Below are positions 22,553-33,700 of a stretch of 33,718 nt of DNA, piece after piece (position 1 is the stretch's first letter; every line of letters starts with the position of its first letter). The stretch lies in NCBI GenBank assembly GCA_001655205.1, contig LPNZ01008983.1, forward strand, positions 1-33,718. The letters are read 5' to 3'. The notes under the pieces were generated by a model, which saw only the letters and a program-made list of their open reading frames with translations, had not been told where the DNA came from and did no database searches. The DNA comes from Lenisia limosa. Taxonomy: Eukaryota > Breviatea. Made by a program: the position numbers and the translations under genes.

Positions 22553-25500
22553 ATGACAGAATGTTTACATTCAGGCTTCTTAGCCAAAAGGGTGGGTATT
22601 TAAGGGAGTAATTGCTATTTTAACTCTTTTAGGGCGGTTCTAATAAAGCATTCAAAACAAGATGGGTTTCTATTGAACCAGGAGTGCTCTCCTACTTCAA
22701 AAAACAAGATGTAAGCAATTATGGGGTTATAAAGTCGGATAAACGGGAATCTGGATGTTTATTGTTTAGGACAAAGAAGCAGTAGATAGAGTTGTTCTGG
22801 AGGGTTACACCGTCAAGATTGAAGACAAGATGTAAGTTCTCTTGATGTTTCTGTTTTTTTTTTATTGGCAATGAGTATATTACTTGGGGAAAAGCAGGTT
22901 TTCTTGTTACTTCATTTCAACTGCTTTCCCCAATTTTCTGAGTGTATCTCTTAACTCTCACTCTTTTTTACCTCTCTTCCCCAGCTTGAGCATCGAACAC
23001 AAATCGAGGCGAACCTATGTCTTCAAGGCGGCCAACAAGAATGAGAGCATTGAGCCATGGAAGGAGCCAATTGAGAAGGCCATTGAGGCTAGTCAGAGCG
23101 GTATGCGTGGATTGTCGAATTTAATTCTGTTGGTGAAAAGGTACTAATTCATTTGTTACACTTAAAGTGTTAGTTTTGAGCAAAACGGTATTATTCATCA
23201 GACCCAAATATGGAGATTTGCGCCATAGTTAACGATGAGGACGCTCACCATAACATTAACAATCTAGCCGGCCACCAGCGTTTCTTGACCCCGGTGAAGC
23301 GCGAAGGCTTCCTGGCCCGTGATTCAATTGCCGAACTCAAAATCAAGAAGAAGAAAGACAGCTACTGTGTTGTGACAGAGAACTTCTTCTACATGTTCGA
23401 AAGTCCTAAGGTTGGTGCTTTCACTGAAGTATAATATACATATTTCTTACGGAGAAGCTCACACCTACTATCCTTTCGTATTTGGCTCTTAGCACAGTTT
23501 TATTCTCACCTTCAAGGAGAGAAGGCCAACGCTCTGTATTCCGCTGAACGTTATCGAAGTCAAAAGTTCACAAAGCGGAGGGCTAGAGGTGGGAATGTTG
23601 TAATGTTAGTTTAATCCCACTTATTTCCTTTACAAACTTGGTGGTGTTGGACAGCTTTCATATATAATACATATACAGCATTAGACATATATTTTCACAT
23701 TTCCCTGTATTAATTCTCCAGTTACACATTTCCGAGGGAGACACCGTATTCATGACCTTGGTTCTTCATGGTGATGCCAAGGAACTGACTGACTGGGCCC
23801 TCGTGTTCAATGACACTTCAAAGAAAGTCGGCTGTGCTTTTGATATTTGTTATGATTTTCTTACTTGTTTTGTGTATATTTTCGGTTCTCACATTTTTTT
23901 AGCCTGAAGACTGTGATATCTTCACAAAGCTCCCATGCAAATGCACCAACAATTCTTTCAGGTAAATTGGTGGTGTCGTTGGGATTCATGGGGGTGCTAA
24001 TTGGTCCGTATTTCTCTTCCTATTTGCCGGCTGTTCATTTCATATGACTCTCTTGTTTTTGTGGTCCTTTCTGATGGAGATTCTTGTTCATACCACAATT
24101 ATATCCCCTGTACATTGTCTTTCTGGCAGTTTTTCACTCCATTCCCATTTTTGATTCATCTTTTATTGTCAATATTCTTTTTGGGATGAAGCTATGCAGT
24201 GTTTCTTACCCTTTAGGTTTGTCCAAACCGCCCCCTCTAAGGCAGCGAGACGCCTGAAGCCTGTGAAGTCTTCAGACTCAATGATGCGTGAAAGGCTTTC
24301 AATGTCTCTCAACCCAACACCTGAAATGGAGATCCAAGGAAGTAGCACTGAGGAGAAGAAGGAAAGGGAAGAACAGGAGAGGAAAGAAAAGGAAGAGAAG
24401 GAGAAGGCTGATGAGCCGAATTTTGATGAGGACGGGGAGCACGACCTTGGCAGTGACATGGAGAACCTTTCCATTGCTAAGTCCGGGAGTGAGAACGAGG
24501 ACGCCGCGCCAGAGATGTCTTCGGAAGCCATGAGCTCCGAACAGTCTCAAGTAAGAACGTTGGAGTCTTCCAAGTTTGAGCTTGGCCAGGAAATCAGTCT
24601 ACCCTTTGCGATGACTGTTCGTACAATGCCAACAGGTGCTGATATGGTGGGGTGGTCATCAAAATCCAAATCAGGCATATTTTATCCTTTTTGACAGCTT
24701 TGGCAGATTCCAGAAACGACACATTATCCCATTCCCCTCACCTCTCTTCCTCAGTGTTGTTTCGGTACCGATCTTGTGGCCTTCAACACCAAGTGGCAAA
24801 TTGCCCCCCTCCCCCAGTTCTTCCAGAGGCTATTCCAAAGAGTGATGGGGTGCTGTGTGTTGTTTAGACTTTCCTGTAAAGAATGGTAAAATGTCCATTG
24901 TTATCCATTGTTAATTTTTTTTGAAGATGTTCGTTCTTTAAGGATCAAGGAGTATTTATCAACCTCAAAGAATGATGTGTCTTGAGTAATGGGGTGCCCC
25001 CCCCCCTATCATATCCAATTCACCCCCCTCCCCCAGATGTCTACAGTTCTTCCCGAAATTCGCTTCCCCCTTGTGTTTGGTGAGGCTGAAGATCTCGAAA
25101 ATCCTGAAAGCATCTTTGCCTCACATCCCAACTCCCCCAAGGTATTGAGGGGTATGGCCTCTTCTGTCTCGGAATAGTGGTGTGAAAAGGAATATGAATT
25201 ATTTCATTGCTACACCACCTTAAAATTATGTCTGTATAACTGATTTTATCTTGCTGCATCTTCTTATCCCCTCGTAGCTTCTTCGCAAGTCGTCAACCTT
25301 CAACATGCCTGACACGGCGTTCCAGTCTGGCACTCTGTCCAAAGTCCAGGTCAATGCTCAGATTGCACTCTGGAGGGAACTGCTTGGGTTTGTTATCGGC
25401 TTTTTTGTGAATAATTCCCAGTAGACCAGGATAGTTTAATAGAGTGCTTTGATTCTGACCCTTTAGCAACAAGTACATGCTTGAGTCAGAGTACCTTTTG

Positions 25501-28500
25501 GATGCGTTAGAGGTAGGTTCTGGTTTTGGATTTTTAATATAAATCATAATTGTCTCTTTTTTTGCGTTTCTGTCTCCAAACCAGAATCCAAGGGACCGGG
25601 TGTGACGGTGTAGCTCCGAACAATGTTCAGACCACTCGAGCTGCAAGACTCGGAGTACATCAACGTCCTCCTTTCAACGGGCTCCGACGTTCAGGCCAGA
25701 AACAAGCAGGTTCAGGGGCTTCTGGAGGTTCCAATATGATATTAGTAAAGAGTGCAGGTTATGAACCGCACGTCTGATTTTGCAGTCGCGCTCCCCCCTT
25801 CATATTGCTACAATGCTCAAATCTAGCCCCGAGTTTGTGAGATCCCTCTGTGAAGCCGGCAGTCTCGTCAACGGTTTGCACTTCTTCTGCTATTGCTGCA
25901 ACTTTCAGACAGCTCGAAAGAATTGCTCGAGAGTCCTGGATCGATGTACACGTGACATTTTAGATAAGGACGTGGGAGGGACAACACCGCTGCATTTTGC
26001 GGTTCGAAGCGGCAACACGGAGACTGTGCGCATGCTTGTCAAGGAGTACGGTGCTGTCATTGACTCGCAAGTGGGCTGCAATCAATAAGGGTTATGACTC
26101 GCAAGTGAGCTGCAATCAATAAGGGTTATGACTTGCAAAGTGGGTCAAGATGAATAAGGGTTATGACTCGCAAGTGAGCTAATATCAATAAGGGTTATGA
26201 CTCGCAAGTGAGCTAATATCAATAAGGGTTATGACTCGAGATTTCACTACTTATTGACCTAAACTCTCCCCCCCCCCAGACAGTGACAGGTATGACCCCC
26301 CTATCCTTCGCCTTCAAGGAGGGCCGCCTGAAGGTTGCTGAGTTGCTCCTGGAGCTTGGTGGCAACCCCATGCTTCTCGACCACAAAATGCGGTGGGTGA
26401 TTATGCTGAATTCGGGCCATAGGTACAAGGGGCTTCAGGACAGATTATTATTTTGAGGAAAGAAGTGAATGCGTAGACCAGGATTTAAACCAGTTCTTTG
26501 GCGCATCAACAACATAACGACTTACCTGGTTTAGTGCGCCGCTCTTCTACGCAGTGCAGGGCGGGCATAAGGAACTCGTTGAACTTGGTCTCAAGTGGGT
26601 CTTTTGGACTTCCTTTCGTGGGGTAGTCTTTCATATCATATATATTCACCTTATTGTGGGCAATTGAGGTGACATTCTCATATGACCTCTGTATACTGTT
26701 TTCTTTTGAATCAGTTAAGTTACTTTGTTGGCCAAGATAACTCCTTAGAACTGAGGAGGCAGCCGGCCTGGTTGACTCAACGTCCTGCACGGCCCTCATG
26801 GAGGCGGTCCAACTCCCCATCCCGGACATCGCCTTGCTGCTTCTCGAGTGGGGAGGGGGGCCAAAGCTGTTTGCTGAAACCCTAGTAAAGGAAACGATTA
26901 TAATGTGATGGAGAAATAGAACTATGTATTCACCGTTAAAACACATTGACCTTATTCCTTTTGTATTACCTTTACCTATTCCTTTAGCCATGAAACCCAG
27001 GTTAATGAGCAAAACAAGGAACTGTGGAGTGCTCTTCATTTGGCTGCAAAACACAGCACCCCCGAGGTTGGCCTTTGGGTCATAAGGTTATAAATATCGC
27101 AAGTGTTTGTGTTCAATAAAACTGTCTATTATGGACTGCTTATCGATTTTGTTTTTCTCGCACAGAACCGTTCATGTATTGACTAAGTTTCCACCAAATG
27201 ACTGATTGTTCAGGTTGTGAAAAAAATCATTGAGAAGGGCGGAGAGCTCGAGGTCAAAAACAACGTGGGGGGTGAGGGAAATATTATTTGATGATAATCC
27301 AACACTCTGAACATTCAATTGCCGCCACCACTCCATGATTATTCCAATGCAACTCAATGATTGTATGACAATTGTTTACCTGTCCAGAATTCGCAGACCC
27401 CATTGTTCATTGCTATTGAAGCTGGTCGCACCAAGGTTTGCCCCTCTTTCCACGTACCTCTGTGGTATTCTAATGATGAACACACACCCCTCCAGAATTG
27501 AAACATTTCAATGATCTACTTTGCCTGCTTTGCTAATCCAATAGTTGATATGAAATGTTTTTTACTTATCTCCCAGGTTATCCTGACACTCCTCGACGCT
27601 GGTGCCAATTTAGAGAGTGAAGATTCGCAGGGTTTGGGTGCCGTCCACATCGCCGTCACACATCACCATTTCGAATTGGTCCAAGTGGGAGGGTCTTGCG
27701 TGGTTGACTCATGACAAGGTAGCTTTTTCGCATACTTCGAGGGTTTTTGGGCAATCAAGAATTTAGACCCTCTCTCCATCCTTTATTATTGATATTCCTT
27801 CGCTCACTCGGCTGCCTCGACTGACCGTGCAGGTGTTAGTCAAGGACCTGAAGCAGAATGTGGACGGTCTCACTGGCGATGGGCGGACAGCGCTGCATGT
27901 AGCCATCCCCGCCACCCCTGGACCTGGTATGCGTGTATATCGAGGGTTTATCACAAACATCGGAATGTTTTGAGACCATTTGCTTGTTGGCCATCGTTAG
28001 AATATCCCTCCTGCAATAGCTTGGAATGTGCATAATAACTATCACAGTTTCTGACACTGGAAAGTCTGAGCGTCACGGTACAGTGTCAGGCACGCTTAGA
28101 CGAGGCACATCGTGGGTTTGGACAGGACGCACGCCACTCATATGATATACTACTTTGATTTTGAAAACTAATCATTAATTTTAGTATAGTTTGCAATGGG
28201 GTCACCTTGTCTTAATTGTCATGTTTCAAGACCCCTCCCCATTTTGCCATCATGCCGCTTTTCTAACCTCGTAGCATTAAGCCCCAAGCCTATACAGAGA
28301 ACGAAGGACCCACCACAATGGCTGGTTTGAAGGGATTGTGACATACCCCCCCCCNNNNNNNNNNNNNNNNNNNNNNNNNNNNNNNNNNNNNNNNNNNNNN
28401 NNNNNNNNNNNNNNNNNNNNNNNNNTAGCTCGTGTTATCTTTACTATTCTACTTTTCGCAAATACACATCCATCCACTTTACTGGGGTACAGAGGACAAG

Positions 28501-30336
28501 GAGCTGATGAGGATGATTGACATTCTTGTTGACTTGGAGGCCAACATCATGCTGCCAGACGCAAAGGGCCGCCAACCGATTCATTACGCTGCTCTGAGAG
28601 GGTGGGCTGAGCTGCGGTGCAACAAAGGGTGTAGATCCTTAGCTTATGACAAGCAAAATCTTATCAATTTATCCAGCTCTGAGCTCTGTTGATCCCAAAG
28701 AAATGACACTCCTGGGCTGACTACATAATACGTTCTCATAAAAACAATAACGCACCAATTCCCATCCGAGTAAGCACTAACAAGCAGGTCTCCGCGAGTC
28801 CTCAAGAAGATCATCAACTACGGAGGGGACGTCAACGCCCTGGACCATGAGGGAAGAACTCCGTTGCATTTGGCCGTGGGGGGGGGGGGTNNNNNNNNNN
28901 NNNNNNNNNNNNNNNNNNNNNNNNNNNNNNNNNNNNNNNNNNNNNNNNNNNNNNNNNNNNNNNNNNNNNNNNNNNNNNNNNNNNNNNNNNNNNNNNNNNN
29001 NNNCTCGATAAATACTGATATTGGACCTTACTCCTTGTTCACCTATTATCTATTTACCCCTTTCTCCCATTCACATTTATCCCCTTTTTCACTTTCCTCT
29101 CTCATTCCGCAGCTTCTGCGTGGGCACATGGGTGCTGCCAAGGTTCTCATTTCCATGCCCGAGACAATGGTGGATATTGCTGACACCAAGAAGTCCGTNN
29201 NNNNNNNNGGGAGGCACGCAATAAGCTGTGTACACAGAGCTGTAAGGCAAATGATTCGAACAGACAACCTTATATTATTTCTCATCTCTATAAATACCTA
29301 GTGTATAGGTTATATGCATATATCCTATACCATCATCGTGATATGATATGTTCACAATTAATTTATCCATCTCATCCATCAGGATTAAAGGAGGGAGTCG
29401 ATCTCCTTTTGGACAGGGGCGTGAGTCCGAATGTCGTGCAGGAGGCCTTGTGTACCCCGGTGGGAGGGGTATGTCGTGCAGGACGCCCTGTGTACCCCGG
29501 TTGCAGGGGTATATCGTGCAGGACGCCCTGTGAACCCTGGTGGCAGGGGGTATTGCGGGATGGTGGCAAGACAGCAATCGAATAATTCTCTTGAGAGTTC
29601 TCGGTTTTTCAAATTCCTGAGATTGTTATCAGCTATCCTTCCTTTGGAACCTTAATCTCAGACTATTCTCATGTTGTCAGCTTCATCTTGCCATTCTGAG
29701 AGGCCACGAAGACCTTGCGCTTTCCCTCTGTGATGTTGATGTTGGAGGTGGTGTCAGTTTCCCCCACAATCTAATAAGAACGGATAAATCTCCAATACCG
29801 CTATTTTGCTTGTCTTTTGTAACCATGGGTCTCATAATCTGCAGGAGACAAGGTTGGAAATGCAAGATGCCATCGGCTCTACCCCGCTGCATTACGCTGT
29901 CCTCAAGAAGCTCAACAACGTCACCAAGCTACTTGTTGAAAGAGGTATTATTAAAGAATTTGGGCTTTCCTCTGATCAGCTTTTTGAGCTGTCACTTTAT
30001 TGACTTTTCTTTGTAAAATAGGAATCTCTGATAAATCCGTGATATAACTTATAAGTATAGACCCATTGCCCCTCCCCCATGAACCTCTTAAATCTCACCA
30101 ATCTGTAGGAGTGTCAGTGTCGGTGGTTGACAAGAAGGGCCTCACAGCCCTGCATTACGCCTCGCAACAAATGCATATCCTGCTTGATGGTTGGTGCTTA
30201 ATGTCCACTACAAGGATTTGTTTCTTTGTAAGAGTTTTGTATTTGGGTAATATGATACTGTTTTTTTTGAGGTGCTTCAATATCTGACCTTTCAGACGCG
30301 CTGATTAAACGTCAAAAACAGTCGAAGTTCTTATAG
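22553..30336 (+). CDS. Tandem PH domains plus long ankyrin-repeat array
   Basis: The product begins MTECLHSGFLAKRGGSNKAF, then KTRWVSIEPGVLSYFKKQD: a first PH domain (22553-23100) ending in an amphipathic helix (WKEPIEKAIEAS). A second PH-like domain (VKREGFLARDSIAELKIKKK, about 23300-23820) ends in ELTDWALVF. A Ser/Glu-rich linker with EEKKEREEQERKEKEEKEK lies in exon 24214-24635. From about 25640 small exons encode about 17 ankyrin repeats, for example SPLHIATML, TTPLHFAVRSGNTETVRMLV, LWSALHLAAKHSTPE, RTALHVAIPA, RQPIHYAALRG, RTPLHLAVG and STPLHYAVLKK. The best C-terminus is DALIKRQKQSKFL with TAG at 30334-30336. PH domains suggest phosphoinositide membrane binding; ankyrins bind proteins. 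No Arf-GAP zinc finger was seen between them, unlike ACAP/ASAP proteins. The join at 24750-25037 rests on splice phase alone; the alternative is two genes, the first ending at 24867. Gaps at 28355-28425, 28891-29003 and 29199-29208 remove sequence. Confidence 0.75.
26062..26238 (+). repeat. 34-bp tandem array carrying repeated 5' splice sites
   Basis: Five consecutive copies begin GACTCGCAAGTG and end AATAAGGGTTAT: 26062-26095, 26096-26129, 26130-26164 (35 bp), 26165-26198 and 26199-26232, plus a partial sixth (GACTCG). The first copy starts inside an ankyrin exon; its GACTCGCAA is the exon end and GTGGGC or GTGAGC the donor. The intron ends at the CCCCCCAG acceptor just before 26280. Confidence 0.95.
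28051..28101 (+). other. Interleaved inverted repeats in a long intron
   Basis: Arms A CTGACACTG (28051-28059) and A' CAGTGTCAG (28081-28089) are perfect complements. Arms B GTCTGAGCGT (28064-28073) and B' ACGCTTAGAC (28092-28101) pair over ten positions with one G-U. The order A-B-A'-B' is the topology of an H-type RNA pseudoknot. The element lies in the ankyrin-gene intron of about 565 nt between the exons ending near 27926 and starting near 28492. Confidence 0.7.
28891..29003. other. Assembly gap in the ankyrin region
   Basis: 113 N follow an 11-12 nt G run directly after the ankyrin motif RTPLHLAVG. The end of that exon and its donor are not visible. Confidence 0.95.
29303..29330. repeat. 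28-bp near-perfect palindrome
   Basis: GTATAGGTTATATG is followed directly by CATATATCCTATAC, its reverse complement at 13 of 14 positions. It lies in an intron of the ankyrin gene, near other TATCATAT-type words. Confidence 0.8.
29433..29552 (+). repeat. Three-copy 40-bp minisatellite in an ankyrin exon
   Basis: Three copies share the core TCGTGCAGGACGCCCTGTG: 29433-29472, 29473-29512 and 29513-29552. They follow codons for LLLDRGVSPNVVQ and precede DGGKTAIE, both typical ankyrin pieces. The 40-bp period is not a multiple of three, yet one frame stays open through all three units. Confidence 0.9.
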
Positions 30337-30710
30337 ACCATGGAGGGTTGTTTCTGCTAGTCTTGTTATTTACTATGTAATGTATTCTTTGTGTATGGGA
30401 AGAAGACTTATCAACATTCAAGCAACAACATTATTTCACATTTGATGATCAGTTGGTGACAGGTTGGTGGTATACAAGATCACAAGATATACATTCTTTG
30501 GTGTCAACTTGCGAGAATGTAATGATGGTATGCTTTGTTATCTTAAGGTGGCCAGTACCCCCAGGATTATTTTATATAAAAAGTTTTTGTCTCGTGAAAT
30601 CCATGAACCACGAACTCTTGGAATAAGGTATGTTGACCAGAATAACAAAGTTGTAACAAAGTTGTACATATTAACCCGAGAATATTCTGAAATAACTCCT
30701 TAGTTTCACG
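30337..30710 (+). promoter_or_regulatory. Spacer upstream of the helicase gene
   Basis: These 374 bp lie between the likely stop of the PH-ankyrin gene and the helicase start on the same strand. They must hold the 3' end of one transcript and the promoter of the next. The region is AT-rich, with no clear poly(A) signal or TATA box. A 79-codon open frame at 30464-30703 falls here without supporting evidence. Confidence 0.4.
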
Positions 30711-33700
30711 ATGGGTCGCAATAAAAAGAAGCTGAAGCTGCAGCTCTCCTCTGCTGACCTCACAAGCAAAGATTCAACCATGGCCACAGTGGAATCAAGG
30801 GAAGGTTGGTGGGCTTCGTTCATGCCTCGCGCTCATACGTTCAATGAGAAATGTTCTTTTGTCATAGTCTTCAAGAAGAAGGGGTTTTATGATAAAGAAA
30901 TAAGCGCAGCCAGGTCACAGTATTTAGGAGTTGGAGCCCTGGCGGCGATGGCAGGAGAGTGGAGCACGCTCCCAGCCCTCAGTGATGGTGGTCTCGAAGC
31001 TGTCACCAAGGTTTGGTGAGTGTTGCTTAAATAATTCTCCTTGGGTTCCACTAAACATCTGAATTATGACACTACAAATCCTTCAAAACCCATTAGAGCT
31101 TCACTTCTGCTCCATAAATATTTTAAAAGGCGAGCAGCTGTGCTACAAACTCTCACTCCGCAGCTTGGCTTCTCGACCATGACCCCCGTCCAAGCCTCCG
31201 CCATTCCACTCCTGATGGCGCATAAAGACGTTTCGGTTGAGGTGGGAAAGGCCTTTGCTTCGTCCACTAATAACTTTTGAGAATGTCTTGAAACTACCCT
31301 TACATGTCTTCTGCTATTAGGGTCATGCTGCTATACAAATGGCCTTAAGGGTTGATTTTCTGGCTTCTTACAGTGTTACTCCCCCCTCTTATAAAAAATG
31401 TTATCATCTTTAGAAATGAGAAATAACTACAAGGTTATATCTGGAAGACGTCACACTATCACGCTGAGAGAGATATTAGATTATGTAACATTTATTCACC
31501 CAATCATTTTCCTTCAACTCTGTATACACATCTTTCTGCGTGCCTCCCCAGTATACGTTCACAATCCCAGGCCTGTACCGGAAGTGGCAAAACCCTGGCC
31601 TATCTGTTTCCTGTTTTGGAGCTTGTGCAGTCTATCACTGAACCCTCGAATAAGATCTACGCATTGATTCTGCTCCCAACCAGGTCTGTCTCAAGTAAAC
31701 GAGTTTTGTCTAACCTGTCTTTCTGAATTACAAAAGCGATTAATAGACTGAATTTTTCGAGAAAAAAACCAGAATTATTTTTTCTGTTTGTAGGGAAGCA
31801 AGTTAATCGTTCAGAGAGCTAGCGCAACAGGTGTACCGCGTTGCTGGGACTTTAGTGGAGTCCTATCCTGCAGCCAAGCTCGGACTGTTTGTCGGAGGCA
31901 CGGATTTAGAGGCAGATAAGAAGCACTTCAAGAGCGACAGGCCCAATATTATCATCGCCACACCTGGTGAGTGTGTCTAGGATTAGCTGGGTGGTATCTT
32001 ACAAAATACCAGCTTTCTGGTGGTGAAAGTGCAGCTTGGGACTGTGGTGAACTTTGTGTTCATTACGCAGCAGTGCTTCTTACAAATCAGGTCGTATCCA
32101 CCATCTTTGTGAATCTAAAATTGGCTGTACGTTGAGATACACTGAAATTCTCATCCTTGACGAAGCTGACAGGTCAGCTATGGTTTTTCAAGATTAGCAC
32201 AGAGGGACCAGGTATTTCTTGCCTTCCTTCTCCTTTGTCCGTTTTGAAGATTTTGTTGACCCAGATGTGCTGTGCTAACGCTTGACAGATTACTTGATCC
32301 TGGAACCTCCCTGATTATGAACAAAATTCTTGAAATGCTGCCAAAGCAAAGAAGAACAGTTTGGGGGGGGGGGTCAACTAATATTTGTTATATTATTTCA
32401 ATTTTTTTTTGGAAAGCTGTTTGAAATGAGTGGTAGTTGATTCTATAGGGCCTTTTCAGTGCAACACAGACCAAGGAAGTTGCTGAGCTCACCAAAGCTG
32501 GAATGAGAAACCCAGTAATGGTTTGCAATCCTGCCGTTTCTTGCATAGGTTTATTATTATTACTGTTTTTTGGCAGTTTCTCTTGAATAAACACTCTCAA
32601 GCACTCTTTCTTCCGTCACTCCTCGCAGGTTTGTGTCAAAGTCCGGTCTGAGACAGCCTCAGGTTCCCGCGTCATCCCTTCAGAGTGGGCGAGGCTTGTA
32701 GGTAACAATAAAAGACGGGAATTGTCGATAAATATCGATGTTTCAGGTTTTTACGTTGTAACATGGTGTATTTGTAATCCTTTGTGTTACGATTGCTTTA
32801 ATGTGGTGACATCCCCCCACACTCTACTTCCCTCATTCTGATTCCCTTGTAGATTGGACAACTTCTACTCCATTGTTGCACCGCATTCAAAATTCTCTCA
32901 CATTGTCGCGTTTCTTCAGGGTAAGATATGGGAGTTCCAATAAGACTTGAGTGTATTATAAAGGCTTTCCTTTCTGAAAAAGCAGCATATCATTATTTGT
33001 TGGAAGTGACTTTGACCTAATTTTCTGACGAACTCAGCCCATTGTGACCAGCGCATCATCATCTTCTGTCTGACAACTGCAATTGTGGACTACCTCTCTG
33101 TGGTTGGTGGCGTGACATCATGGATGATATAATAAAATTAAAAGCGAGTATCTGACCAAAGCTTACCTACGAAAAGATCTAAGTCTGAGTAGGCGTGACA
33201 CCAAATACAGAAAGTTTAATGTTGTTTTATTATTAGTGTCAGGTTTTAATTTGACAGTACGTGAGGATATCAAGTCTATCCCAAGGGTTCTCATATTTCA
33301 CTTTTGTATTCATTTGTACTCCTTCTAACTCTGTTATTTTCATTACCTCCTCCCCCTCCAGATTCTCTCCAAAATAAAGGCCCTTAACGGAATGCCCATC
33401 TTTGGACTGCATGGCAAAATGGTCAGGAGGGGGGGGGGGCAAANNNNNNNNNNNNNNNNNNNNNNNNNNNNNNNNNNNNNNNNNNNNNNNNNNNNNNNNN
33501 NNNNNNNNNNNNNNNNNNNNNNNNNNNNNNNNNNNNNNNNNNNNGCAATTTGGGGATCTCTCGAGGAATTCAGGTTTCATCTTGGAGTGACCCCTTCCGC
33601 ATCTCATTTCTTTCAGCCGATGAAGAAGCGCCAAGGCCAACTATCCGGGTTTACAGAGGCCGGGTCAGCCGTCCTGGTCAGTACTGATGTTGCTGCTCGG

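Noticed and set aside
24652-24867. A separate C-terminus for the PH gene at 24867
   Set aside because: Splicing from a GTGCTG donor in this stretch to the CCCCCAG acceptor before 25037 keeps the frame, and the ATG at 25037 sits directly after an acceptor, so a single gene is preferred. Not excluded.
28000-28330. A hidden ankyrin exon in the long intron
   Set aside because: No frame shows ankyrin consensus residues, and the flanking exons join in phase without it.
30464-30703. 79-codon open frame just upstream of the helicase start
   Set aside because: It ends 7 nt before the helicase ATG in another frame, has no recognised homology and no splice or signal evidence. It is probably chance in AT-rich DNA, though a small gene cannot be excluded.
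32692-32700. Possible non-canonical GC-AG intron in the helicase gene
   Set aside because: A normal GTGGGC donor at 32685 restores the frame as VIPSELDNFYSIV, so no unusual splice site is needed.
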